Source: JBKCUI01 sp052161605 (lineage in GTDB: Bacteria > Planctomycetota > Planctomycetia > Pirellulales > Pirellulaceae). From it: a stretch of DNA of 64,000 nucleotides. The notes beneath the pieces are model-generated. The model was given only the letters and a program-made list of their open reading frames with translations, was not told the origin of the DNA and did not search any database. The translations under genes and the position numbers were made by a program. How positions within the stretch are numbered: position 1 is the stretch's first letter; each line of letters opens with the position of its first letter. Shown here piece by piece: positions 26,589-35,105 of this stretch. The stretch lies in the NCBI GenBank assembly GCA_052161605.1, contig CP197409.1. One strand, written 5' to 3'.

Positions 26589-29084
26589 CTATACCTCGAA
26601 TGAAACAAGCGGTGAGGCGGCCCCTGCCTGTGAAACTTGCCAAGGGATCCACGCCAGCCCGATGAGGCCGATCTTGGTATCCGCCTTCCTGAGTGGGATC
26701 TCGATTAGTTCGAGTTCCAAATTCTCCGCCGAGAAACGTGAATGAAGTATAGCCACCTCCCCTTCAATCTCCTGCTCCAATTCTTCTCGTTGCCGCAAAA
26801 GTTCATCGAGAGACTGCTCGGCCCGAGCCAAACCACCAGCCGCCGCATTCGCCTTACTGATGTTCTTCACGGCCGAGGCGGCTTTGGTAGCTCTCGCTTG
26901 ACTAGATGATTTATTGCTGAATAACGCGCCCAGGATCGACGTGCCCGCGTTGAGAAACCCTTCGAGCTTCCGCGTTTGCGATTGTTGACGCTCTTTATCG
27001 ATTCGAAGCTCAGCAGCTGAGATCCTAGTTTGCAGAGTCCGGAACCGAGTCGCATATTTACCGCGTATATCCTCGATAGCCTTGTCTTTTGCTTCTCGCG
27101 CTGCCATTGCGAAGTAAATTCTGGCATCGGGCTCTGACAAGTCCGGTGCAGAGGTTTGTTTAAGAGCTTTACACAAGTAAACCCGACAAGGAAGATGCCG
27201 GAACGCAAAATCCGCAAAAGATTTTTCGAGGCGTTTATAGGTTTTGTCGGATAGCAGTTCGCTGGGAACTGGTTCGTAGGAAAAGGAGTCCTCTGGATTT
27301 GTGCTCAGCGACCAGGTACCAGATGGACAAGCCAGAGCGGCAGGCCAAAGATCTTCAGGTATTGAATCTGTGACTTGCGATACGTAATGCACATCCCGCC
27401 ACACATCGATCGAATTTGTTGCTCTCACGTAATGGAGCGAAGCGTTGACGATCACCGCCGGACGATAAACTAGACTGCTGGTCGCAGCCGGAAGCTTCGT
27501 CGGTGCAACAAAGCGTTCTTGAATCTCGGGGCGTATGATCGGTCGTGAACCAGCCGACGAAGAAGTACTTCGTAAAGAAGCTGAATTCGACGTTAGAGTG
27601 CCGGTTGGATTCATGCTTGATTCCACAGCGCCCAGCAGTGCCTGAGATGCCTCGCGTTTCGCTTTCATCAAGCTGGAGATTTGCTGGCGCGAGAGAGGTC
27701 CTCGTAAATAAGAAAGCGCCCAACGCGTTTGAAAGATCGTTGGCCCATCGTTATGAACATTGTTCATCAAGAATACGCGATTTCCGAGGGCGGATAAAGC
27801 TTTTTCCATGCTGGATCGGTCAAACCCGCTGCCTTGTTGCAGTGCAGCTCCCTCAAGCCCATCCAGCACTCGATCTTTATCCCGCTGTGTCTGGAGCCTA
27901 CCAAGGAACCATGTTCCCATATTGGCGAGCCCTTTATAATCCAAATCGACTGGGTTTTGAGTCGCCAGTACGATGCCCAATCCAAAGGCTCGCGCTTGCT
28001 TGAGCAAAGTCAACATCGGAGGCTTGGAGGGTGGCTTGGCAGATGGTGGGAAATAGCCATAAACCTCATCCATGTAAAAAATAGCACGAAGGGAGCCCGT
28101 CCCAGGTTGCGAACGCATCCAAGCCAAAAGCTCACTTAAGAGAATGGTGACAAAGAACATTCTCTCTGCATCATTGAGATGGGCGATCGAGATAATCGAG
28201 AGCCTAGGCTTGCCCTCGGTGGTGTAAAGCAGTTGCTTAATATCGAGCGGTTGTCCTTCGAGCCAACCCGCAAAAGCCGGCGATGCAAGAAGATTGTTTA
28301 GAATCATGGAGAACTTTAAGCGATCCGCAGATGGGAAGAACAACTCCAGATCTATAACCCCAATCTTTTGGATAGGAGGTGATTGAATTAGTCGAATCAA
28401 ATCTTCTAAGCCGAGATTGTTTCCCTGTTTCCACGCATGGTCCAAAATCTTGGAAATTAGGATGTGCTCGCGACTTGTCAAGGGATCGGCCTCGATCCCT
28501 AGTAGCGCCAACACTCCTGAAGCGGTCGAGGAAATCTTCTCACGGTAAGTCTCTGTATCATCGATCACGCACTGCGACGGCGCGTCGAAACTTTTAAGCA
28601 CCGTCAGCGGAACGCCAATGTTGCTGCCTGGGGTAAAAATCGTTAGATCAACATTGCTTCGAAGCTTTTGAATTCGCTCCGTGGGCATATCCCAACTTTC
28701 TAGTCCATTGCGCCACCTAGCCGCTGTTTCCTCAGCAGCGACAGCCACATCCTTACCTTGCCGCCTAGCTTCGTCCAAGTCAATCCACGGCTCAAAGTCG
28801 GAAGGCATAAGTTCTGGGAACGTCAACAAGAGATTGCCGAGATCCCCCTTGGGATCTATACAAATCACGGGTATCTCGTCGATCGCAGCCTCTTCGAGCA
28901 AGCTTAAGCAGAGACCTGTCTTACCGCTCCCTGTCATGCCGACGCAGAGGGCGTGAGTCGTTAAATCCTTTGACTCATAGTTAACCTTTTCCTCGAGCAA
29001 AGCTCGATTCTGAAGGTCGTACTTCTTGCCCAAGTAAAACCATCCCAGCTTTTCATAGTCATCCAACGAGATCATTCTTTCCAT
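26589..29084 (-). CDS. HerA/DUF87-like ATPase with C-terminal coiled coil
   Basis: A large (831-residue) P-loop ATPase of the HerA/VirB4-type superfamily. Motifs: Walker A 'GMTGSGKTGLCLSL' (about residue 50), 'VICIDPKGDLGNLLL', Walker B 'IFYMDEVYGYFP', and an arginine-finger-like region 'LKQARAFGLGIVLATQNPVDLDY' with 'LGRLQTQRDKDRVLDGLEG', as in HerA. A Ser/Thr-rich linker follows, then a C-terminal helical region with the coiled coil 'RAEQSLDELLRQREELEQEIEG'. Where it acts is unclear: HerA proteins act on DNA ends and in defence, but similar planctomycete proteins have no known role. The TAG stop abuts the ATG of the ABC exporter. An ATG at 29075 is an alternative start. Confidence 0.85.
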   Translation of the reverse strand: MERMISLDDYEKLGWFYLGKKYDLQNRALLEEKVNYESKDLTTHALCVGMTGSGKTGLCLSLLEEAAIDEIPVICIDPKGDLGNLLLTFPELMPSDFEPWIDLDEARRQGKDVAVAAEETAARWRNGLESWDMPTERIQKLRSNVDLTIFTPGSNIGVPLTVLKSFDAPSQCVIDDTETYREKISSTASGVLALLGIEADPLTSREHILISKILDHAWKQGNNLGLEDLIRLIQSPPIQKIGVIDLELFFPSADRLKFSMILNNLLASPAFAGWLEGQPLDIKQLLYTTEGKPRLSIISIAHLNDAERMFFVTILLSELLAWMRSQPGTGSLRAIFYMDEVYGYFPPSAKPPSKPPMLTLLKQARAFGLGIVLATQNPVDLDYKGLANMGTWFLGRLQTQRDKDRVLDGLEGAALQQGSGFDRSSMEKALSALGNRVFLMNNVHNDGPTIFQTRWALSYLRGPLSRQQISSLMKAKREASQALLGAVESSMNPTGTLTSNSASLRSTSSSAGSRPIIRPEIQERFVAPTKLPAATSSLVYRPAVIVNASLHYVRATNSIDVWRDVHYVSQVTDSIPEDLWPAALACPSGTWSLSTNPEDSFSYEPVPSELLSDKTYKRLEKSFADFAFRHLPCRVYLCKALKQTSAPDLSEPDARIYFAMAAREAKDKAIEDIRGKYATRFRTLQTRISAAELRIDKERQQSQTRKLEGFLNAGTSILGALFSNKSSSQARATKAASAVKNISKANAAAGGLARAEQSLDELLRQREELEQEIEGEVAILHSRFSAENLELELIEIPLRKADTKIGLIGLAWIPWQVSQAGAASPLVSFEV

Positions 29085-29249
29085 CCCAAATCATTCACGG
29101 CCCGACAAACTTGAGAGCCTGATTATATGGCGTATTGATTAAGAGATAATCCCTAACCCAGCGAATGAACCAAGCTGAAGGATGGCTAGAACAACTTAAT
29201 CAGGAGGTCTCCCAAGGGTGTTGACCAGACAGAGTAAGTAGTAGGACCT

Positions 29250-29642
29250 CTAGCGATTATCCCTGGGTAGAGGCGGAATGATCGGTGGCGAGATGAGGGG
29301 CTGGCTCGACACCGGCTGGGAAGCGGAACGCGAGGCTGCATGAGAATTTGGAACGGGCGGGCTAATGTTTACCCCGTTTTGCGGATTCCCCGGAATCTGT
29401 TGCGCGCCGCTCACGACTTGATGGGAATGACCGAGAGTTGGCTCTACCGAAGGTTGAAACCTTCCGGTTTGTCTGCCGAAAACCTCCCAAATGCGGCTAG
29501 GTTGCTCCGTTGGGAGCGTATTGCGGCAACCGGCTATCAAGCAACAAACCATAAGCAACACAATGGGCGTTAGATCACCCTGTGCGTACACAAGATCGCT
29601 CCGTCGCGTGCTGCTATGCAGTTTAACCATAAACGCTACCAC
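29250..29642 (-). CDS. small proline-rich lipoprotein, function unknown
   Basis: About 130 residues, with a hydrophobic segment ending in a lipobox-like 'VCCLIAGC' followed by 'RNTLPTEQP'; the mature part is low-complexity and ends in 'PLISPPIIPPLPRDNR'. This is consistent with a lipoprotein anchored by Cys near residue 38. It starts 32 bases after flgE on the same strand, so it may be the last gene of the flagellar operon, but no homology to a known flagellar component is visible. ATG 29630 is an alternative start. The 165 bases downstream, up to the HerA-like gene start, hold nothing I recognise. Confidence 0.6.
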   Translation of the reverse strand: MVAFMVKLHSSTRRSDLVYAQGDLTPIVLLMVCCLIAGCRNTLPTEQPSRIWEVFGRQTGRFQPSVEPTLGHSHQVVSGAQQIPGNPQNGVNISPPVPNSHAASRSASQPVSSQPLISPPIIPPLPRDNR

Positions 29643-29674
29643 TTAACCGTAACCGCCACCAACGCGAGCAGGTA

Positions 29675-32125
29675 CTATCGTCGAATGTTGAGCAACTCGT
29701 CAAAGAGCTGTTGTGTTGCGGTAATGACTCGTGCATTACTTCGGTATTGGGTGCTGGCCAGAACTAGGTTTACCAAATCACCACCAACGTCCGTGTTGGA
29801 CAACTCCAAGGCACCGGCAGAAATCGTACCGAGACCGTTTTCCGACGGGCGACCTTCGATCGGTAGACCGGTGTTGATACCTTGCGCGAAAAGGTTCTGT
29901 CCACGTTGCTCGAGACCGCCTGGGTTAGAAAAGCGAGCGAGTCGGATCTGGCCGAGGTCGCGAGAAATACCGTTGCTAAAAACACCGCGAATGGTTCCAT
30001 CTTCACCAATAACGTAACTCGTAAGAACCCCAGGGGGCGAACCGTCTTGACGAGCAGCGGCAATTGTCGCCGACGATGTGGCGAGGCCGTTCACCGAGCT
30101 AAAGTCGAGATTGATCTGCAAAGGTTTGGTGCTAGGCAATCCGTTACGGTCTACTGCGAGAACGCTATTTGGGGCCGAGATTAAGTTTCCATTTCCGTCG
30201 AAATAGATTAGGCCGGTCCCCACGGCGATAGCTGGAGAATCCTTGACCGAATTGTCGGAGCTATCCGCATACCAGCGGTAAACGGTCTCTTGGTCATTCC
30301 GTGATTCCATCACAGCAGTCACTCGTAACCGTACGGGAAAGCCTAACGAGTCGTAAGCGATGAAATCGGTGACAGCACTCTGCCCCTTGGCTTCCTGAAG
30401 CGTTCCGAAAGACAAGTTTGGCGTTGTGATGATTCCGTTCGCATCTCGAAGTCTAAAACTTGTTAAATCAATCGAGATTCCGTTCGCTTCGCCAGTGTTA
30501 CTGACAAAACGCAGTGCACCGTTGGTGATATACGCATTGGGCTGAATGGTCCCCCCCTCACCTGGAATCTCGTTCAACGAGGATTTGATCGGGTTCGTGG
30601 CGTCACCACTATCGCTGACGATACCCATCGAGTTTTTCATAAACCCGATCAGATCTTGGACAGTTGACGTGTTGGTAATCGTAAAGGTCCGCTCCTCTTG
30701 GAGTTTTTCCCCCTTCCGAGCGCGGAAGCTTAGCTCCCCAGGCCTAAAGGGTTGAGTATAATCGAAGCCATCGCGTTTCAAGAGGTTGACTAACAATGTG
30801 TTACTATCGATCGGTGGTCCGTCAAGATTGACGCGTTGGTTCCCAGGCAAGGACAGATTGCTAATCTCAGCATCGGTCTTCGAGTCCGTGAAACTCGATC
30901 CAGGCGTTACCGTGTCAACTAAGTAGAAAGTATTGGGATCGTTAGCCAAGTTTCTGTAGATTCGAATTTGATCATAGGCAGGGAATCCCCCCTCTGGTGG
31001 CGGAGGAGGAGGGACAGGAAGATTGCTTAGATGAACCCGTCCGTTAACAACGCTTTGAGGCCCAAGCAAGGGAGATGGACGAGACTCCGGCTCACCAAGT
31101 TTAAAGTATGTCACCATGTAGGTGTAGTTGCCCGTCAAACCTTGTCCTTGCAGTGGCGTTGCAGACGATGCGGGGTTGGTATCTACGAAGCTACCACCGG
31201 CCGCAGCGGTGCCAGCCAGGAAGAACTCGCTACCGCCAGGTGCCGTTCTGTAGATTCGAACTTCCGAATACTGCGTATTTGCCGCAGGTAAGTTGTTCAA
31301 GACAATTGTGTTGTCGGCCAGGGCATTTCCCCCTGGTACGGTGACTGTAATAGGACTGCTAGGCATGCTCTCACGCCCGCTCGAATCAACATACGCAAAT
31401 CGATACTGATAAACTGCTCCCTCCGCGTGAGTGCCACCTCCACCCTCGACATGATTTACCGAGACACCCGCAGTTAACGGACTCACCGAGCTTTGGACGT
31501 TTACTGTTGCCGGAGGACGGGGAATGCTGCTGTTTCCGAGAACCGCGCTCTGGATAATCTTTGATGTATCAGAAACATCACCGAGAGCCGTCAGGTTTCC
31601 TTGCATGTTGACCACGGTGGTCGCTTTGGCTACGGCTTCCGTACCTATCGGAATGGTTAGTGGCACCGTCTGTGTTGTTTGCAAGTTGAATTGGTCATCA
31701 ACACCGAACCCAAGCAGTCGATTGCCGGTAGAGGTGACTAACTCGTTAGCACTATTTAGTCGAAAGATGCCATTGCGTGTAAACAGCTTTTCTCCCTGCC
31801 CACCCTCTACCTGAAAGAATCCATCACCTTGGATAGCGAGATCCGACGGGTTCGAGCTGATCTCAACCGTGCCTTGGCGGAAATTGGGATTGATAGCTGC
31901 AACCTGTACCCCCAAACCGGTTTGACGAGGGTTAGTCCCTCCGTTCCCACCAGTGGGGGCTGCACCCAATGATAGCGTCTGGAGAAATTGAGTGGCGAAT
32001 ACGACACTCGAGGATTTGAAGCCAACCGTCTGAGAGTTGGCGAGGTTGTTACCGAGCACATCGATCTGCGTCTCCGCAGCGTTCATTCCTGTGAGTGCTG
32101 TACTCAGTGATGATGCTAATCCCAT
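29675..32125 (-). CDS. flgE: flagellar hook protein, unusually large
   Basis: Hook-basal body family protein forming the flagellar hook. The N-terminus 'SLSTALTGMNAAETQIDVLGNNLANSQT' with 'VGFKSS' is the conserved rod/hook helix; 'GDGFFQVEGGQG', 'LFTRNGIFRLNSANELVTSTGNRLLGFG' follow; and the C-terminus '...QLFDELLNIRR' after 'NVVLASTQYRSNARVITATQ' completes the D0 domain. At 816 residues it is far longer than a typical FlgE (about 400-450). The extra length includes a surface-exposed insertion (about residues 210-440) made of two fibronectin-like repeats, and a proline run (PPPPPP). flgD lies upstream on the same strand; AGGA precedes the start. Confidence 0.93.
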   Translation of the reverse strand: MGLASSLSTALTGMNAAETQIDVLGNNLANSQTVGFKSSSVVFATQFLQTLSLGAAPTGGNGGTNPRQTGLGVQVAAINPNFRQGTVEISSNPSDLAIQGDGFFQVEGGQGEKLFTRNGIFRLNSANELVTSTGNRLLGFGVDDQFNLQTTQTVPLTIPIGTEAVAKATTVVNMQGNLTALGDVSDTSKIIQSAVLGNSSIPRPPATVNVQSSVSPLTAGVSVNHVEGGGGTHAEGAVYQYRFAYVDSSGRESMPSSPITVTVPGGNALADNTIVLNNLPAANTQYSEVRIYRTAPGGSEFFLAGTAAAGGSFVDTNPASSATPLQGQGLTGNYTYMVTYFKLGEPESRPSPLLGPQSVVNGRVHLSNLPVPPPPPPEGGFPAYDQIRIYRNLANDPNTFYLVDTVTPGSSFTDSKTDAEISNLSLPGNQRVNLDGPPIDSNTLLVNLLKRDGFDYTQPFRPGELSFRARKGEKLQEERTFTITNTSTVQDLIGFMKNSMGIVSDSGDATNPIKSSLNEIPGEGGTIQPNAYITNGALRFVSNTGEANGISIDLTSFRLRDANGIITTPNLSFGTLQEAKGQSAVTDFIAYDSLGFPVRLRVTAVMESRNDQETVYRWYADSSDNSVKDSPAIAVGTGLIYFDGNGNLISAPNSVLAVDRNGLPSTKPLQINLDFSSVNGLATSSATIAAARQDGSPPGVLTSYVIGEDGTIRGVFSNGISRDLGQIRLARFSNPGGLEQRGQNLFAQGINTGLPIEGRPSENGLGTISAGALELSNTDVGGDLVNLVLASTQYRSNARVITATQQLFDELLNIRR

Positions 32126-32210
32126 CGAATCCTACCGCTCCCTGCACATTGACGTCTAGTGAAACCGATTCGTCACATCCATAAGGGAGGGCGGGTACCC
32201 AAACCATCCC

Positions 32211-32654
32211 CTACGTTATTTCACGAACATTTCTCATATCGACAAGTTGCGAGCCAACATGAACCTGTACCGTCCGTTTGTTGCGATCTTTTTCGTCAAT
32301 CTTGATGGAAACACTCGAAACTTCCCCGTTTACCGAGTCTCCCTTAACATCCAAACCGCTCACCTTTTTCCCAATCAAACTGCTGGCGGTCGTCAGCTCT
32401 TGGGTGTTCGCAAAAGAGCTAAGCGTCGTCACCAACTGATCGTTTGCACCGATGCTTCGTAGCTGACCGATTTGTTGCAGCAGTGCCGCGTTGTCAGTGG
32501 GGTTCAATGGATCTTGGTTTTGCAATTCTGTGATCATGAGCTTCAAGAATTGGCTCATATCTATATCATTCAAGCCATCCCCCCGAAGAGAGTTTGCTGC
32601 GGAACTGGTTGCTTGGGACGTACTTGTGTCAAATGCGTTAGATACTCGCGACAT
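32211..32654 (-). CDS. flgD: flagellar hook-capping/scaffold protein
   Basis: FlgD assists assembly of FlgE subunits into the hook and is needed only transiently. The protein (147 residues) has the family N-terminal signature 'MSQFLKLMITELQNQDPLNPTDN' and 'FANTQELTTASSLIGKKV'. The C-terminal beta domain is short. ATG 32654 is preferred to ATG 32729 because GGAGG lies eight bases upstream. It precedes flgE, 85 bases away, in the normal flgD-flgE order. The upstream 190 bases (to 32845) form the divergent promoter region with the DUF3500 gene. Confidence 0.95.
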   Translation of the reverse strand: MSRVSNAFDTSTSQATSSAANSLRGDGLNDIDMSQFLKLMITELQNQDPLNPTDNAALLQQIGQLRSIGANDQLVTTLSSFANTQELTTASSLIGKKVSGLDVKGDSVNGEVSSVSIKIDEKDRNKRTVQVHVGSQLVDMRNVREIT

Positions 32655-32845
32655 GGGTTCAACCTCCAAAAATCCAATATTTACGTGCACAGAACAAGGC
32701 TCAGCCTTGCCCCCGCAAGGATAAGGCACAAGACTTTATTGCCGAAAGGTCAGAACGAACGATTGGAGGGGCATAGACCAATTCTTTTCATAAGCCATAA
32801 TGTATAGAGTTGCCCATCCTTCCCACCTTAGCAGTGCACACAGTT

Positions 32846-33928
32846 ATGAATCGCATTTTCTTCGCAGCTTGGCTACTCTTCGGCAGCGTCTCAATGTTTG
32901 GGTTGACTCAACCTCATCTGTACGGACAAGATGGGAGACCATCCCTGGCCCCCGTAGAAGCCGCTCAGCGGTTTCTTTCATCACTCGATGAACCAAAACA
33001 AAAAAAAGCTAAGCTCAGTTTCGACGATGAGCGTCGACTCGAGTGGCATTTCATTCCTATGGAAACCCGCAAGGGGCTACCCATTCGAGATATGAGCGAA
33101 CCTCAGGCCAAGGCCGCTTTTGACCTGCTCCGAAGTGTGACTAGCACAGCCGGCTTCAAGCGTGCAACCGACATAATGAGCTACGAAGCAATACTGCTTG
33201 AACTAGAAGGGCCAGGTTCCGTAGGCCGCCGGGATTTCAAAAAATACTACTTTACCATCTACGGCGAGCCCAACACAACCAATCTCTGGGGACTCAGCAT
33301 TGAAGGGCACCATATATCTTTAAACTACACTTTTGACCGAGGAGATATTGTCGATTCCACCCCCCAGTTGTTCGCCTCGAACCCAGCCCAACTGTCACGA
33401 AATTTTACAACCCCAAAGCCTACTAGACCAAGTGAAACAAACCAATTCACCGAGGGCAACAGATTGATTGCCAGCGAAGAGGATGCGGGCTTTGCTTTGC
33501 TCAACAGCCTCAACGATGCTCAACAGTCCAAAGCGTTGTTCAATGAGAAGTGCCCCGAAGATATCATGTGGGCAGGAGAACCTCAGCCAAAGCAAATCCC
33601 ATATGTTGGTATTGCTTCCACTGAGCTCGATGACCACCAACGAGCCCTTCTTCGAAAAGCTATCGATACTTTTTTGCATTGCCAAACAGAATCCGTGATC
33701 CGAGAGCGTTTAAACGCAATCGCAGCCTCCGACGAGAATGCGATCCATTTTGGCTGGGCGGGCAGCAAGGCTAAGGGGGATGCGTTCTACTTTCGCATTC
33801 ATGGCCCAACGTTCATTGCAGAATTCTGCAATTTCCAGGCTGATGCAGCGGGGAAAAATGCCAACCATGTGCATTGCGTCTGGAGAGATATGACGGGAGA
33901 TTTCAACATGACAATATTTAAAAACTAA
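32846..33928 (+). CDS. secreted DUF3500 domain protein
   Basis: About 360 residues from ATG 32846; an upstream ATG at 32810 would precede the signal peptide 'FFAAWLLFGSVSMFGLTQP'. Family features are 'AAQRFLSSLDEPKQKKAKLSF', 'EWHFIPMETRKGLPIRDM', 'YYFTIYGEP' and 'WGLSIEGHHISLNYTF', followed by a C-terminal 'AIHFGWAGSKAKGDAFYFRIHGPTFIAEFCN' region. Such DUF3500 proteins are exported and their activity is unknown. The final domain resembles the heme-free, His-rich part of the family ('HVHCVW'). Monocistronic by position. Confidence 0.88.
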   Translation: MNRIFFAAWLLFGSVSMFGLTQPHLYGQDGRPSLAPVEAAQRFLSSLDEPKQKKAKLSFDDERRLEWHFIPMETRKGLPIRDMSEPQAKAAFDLLRSVTSTAGFKRATDIMSYEAILLELEGPGSVGRRDFKKYYFTIYGEPNTTNLWGLSIEGHHISLNYTFDRGDIVDSTPQLFASNPAQLSRNFTTPKPTRPSETNQFTEGNRLIASEEDAGFALLNSLNDAQQSKALFNEKCPEDIMWAGEPQPKQIPYVGIASTELDDHQRALLRKAIDTFLHCQTESVIRERLNAIAASDENAIHFGWAGSKAKGDAFYFRIHGPTFIAEFCNFQADAAGKNANHVHCVWRDMTGDFNMTIFKN

Positions 33929-33949
33929 TACCACCACAGTTTACTAGCA

Positions 33950-33976
33950 GTCGCCCCCGAAATTGTCTGGGGCGAC
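33950..33976 (+). terminator. possible terminator hairpin after the DUF3500 gene
   Basis: An 8-bp GC-rich stem (GTCGCCCC at 33950-33957, GGGGCGAC at 33969-33976, 11-base loop) lies 22 bases after the DUF3500 stop. No clean T-tract follows, so it may only stall or protect the transcript. Confidence 0.5.
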
Positions 33977-34083
33977 ATGGTAAAGTTTAAATTCTGACCA
34001 GCCTTACTGTCGGAACCCCTAGTGCTGAAACGGGTTCACAGATAACGAGTTAATGTTCTCGTATTTGTGAATGGTACCGACAA

Positions 34084-35055
34084 ATGTTGATGACGGGTAA
34101 TTACGACCTCAATCTAATCGCTCTGTTCTCTGCTATGTGCTTGAGCGCGGCCGTGCTGGTAAGTGTATCCGTCGCTCTGGTCAGAAACCGAATCGGAGGC
34201 CCCGTTTTTGGAGGAATTATTTGTTTGGTGTTAGGGATCTCGCTCACTTTGTTCTGCCTAGACTTGGTTTCGATACTAAACCAAAAGTTTTACGGTGACT
34301 CCCTTCTAGTTCTGCAACTCTTCTGCTTGATGGGGTTCGCATTCGCGGTCTGTATTCTCGGGGTAACCACGATGAAATGGAAAGAGATTAGACCGCCTAG
34401 ACGCAGCGCCAGCATCTGGGGGGTCGTCGTCGTCTCAGCCGCACTTAGTTTTGTATGCTCGAATCGTATGCAAACTCTTAAGGCCATCGACGTCTCATTA
34501 CTGACCAGCCCCGAATTGCGGGGTGAAGTAAAACCTATAGAGTCACACTATGCAGTATCGGATCAAGGCAGGCGTATCACCCTTCATTGTTTCGAGCTAA
34601 AGGGACCATTACCTAGCACGGATTTTGCAAATCACGTTGCCAACAACACGTATCCCGGTGCATTGATTCACAGAAAGAACATTGACGTGAACACGAATTG
34701 CCACGGATGGGTATTTGCAAACGGCGAGTTTCTCGTGGATTCACGCGGGGTATCAATAATATTAGAGGATAACGGTTATACACGGGTGGACGCCCCCGTA
34801 GAAGGTGATGTCGTTATCTATCGAAACACAAGAGGGGATGCAATTCACACTGCGATTGTGTGCGCTCGCCTTCAAGATGGTACGATTCTTGTAGAGAGCA
34901 AGTGGGGAGTCCATCAGCGGTTTGTTCACCTGCCTGAAGTTCAACCCTATTCGACTCTAATCGAGTACCACCGCTCTACTCGCCCCGGACATATGATTGA
35001 AATTCGGAATGCCGACGGTTCACAGTTCGAGCCAGAAACCGAAATGGGTGGCTAG
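34084..35055 (+). CDS. membrane protein with a C-terminal NlpC/P60-like cysteine hydrolase domain
   Basis: A 323-residue protein with about four hydrophobic segments in the first 130 residues ('LIALFSAMCLSAAVLVSVSVALV', 'GGIICLVLGISLTLFCL', 'LFCLMGFAFAVCILGVTT', 'IWGVVVVSAALSFV'). The C-terminal half has the layout of NlpC/P60 papain-like hydrolases: nucleophile Cys in 'NTNCHGWVFANGEF' (compare DCSGLV), then 'EGDVVIYRN' and the His in 'AIHTAIVCARLQDG', then 'ESKWGVHQRFV' as a possible third polar site. Such domains cut peptidoglycan peptides or amides; here a cytoplasmic or periplasmic side cannot be fixed. I did not recognise a specific family, so function is inferred from the catalytic pattern. 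Confidence 0.6.
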   Translation: MLMTGNYDLNLIALFSAMCLSAAVLVSVSVALVRNRIGGPVFGGIICLVLGISLTLFCLDLVSILNQKFYGDSLLVLQLFCLMGFAFAVCILGVTTMKWKEIRPPRRSASIWGVVVVSAALSFVCSNRMQTLKAIDVSLLTSPELRGEVKPIESHYAVSDQGRRITLHCFELKGPLPSTDFANHVANNTYPGALIHRKNIDVNTNCHGWVFANGEFLVDSRGVSIILEDNGYTRVDAPVEGDVVIYRNTRGDAIHTAIVCARLQDGTILVESKWGVHQRFVHLPEVQPYSTLIEYHRSTRPGHMIEIRNADGSQFEPETEMGG

Positions 35056-35105
35056 TATTGGGAGGAGTATGGTGAGTGAACAGTGCAGTCACTCCCATTC
35101 TTAGA

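Noticed and set aside
35074..35094. Short hairpin between the NlpC-like and RadC genes
   Set aside because: Only a 6-bp stem with no T-tract; too weak to call a terminator.
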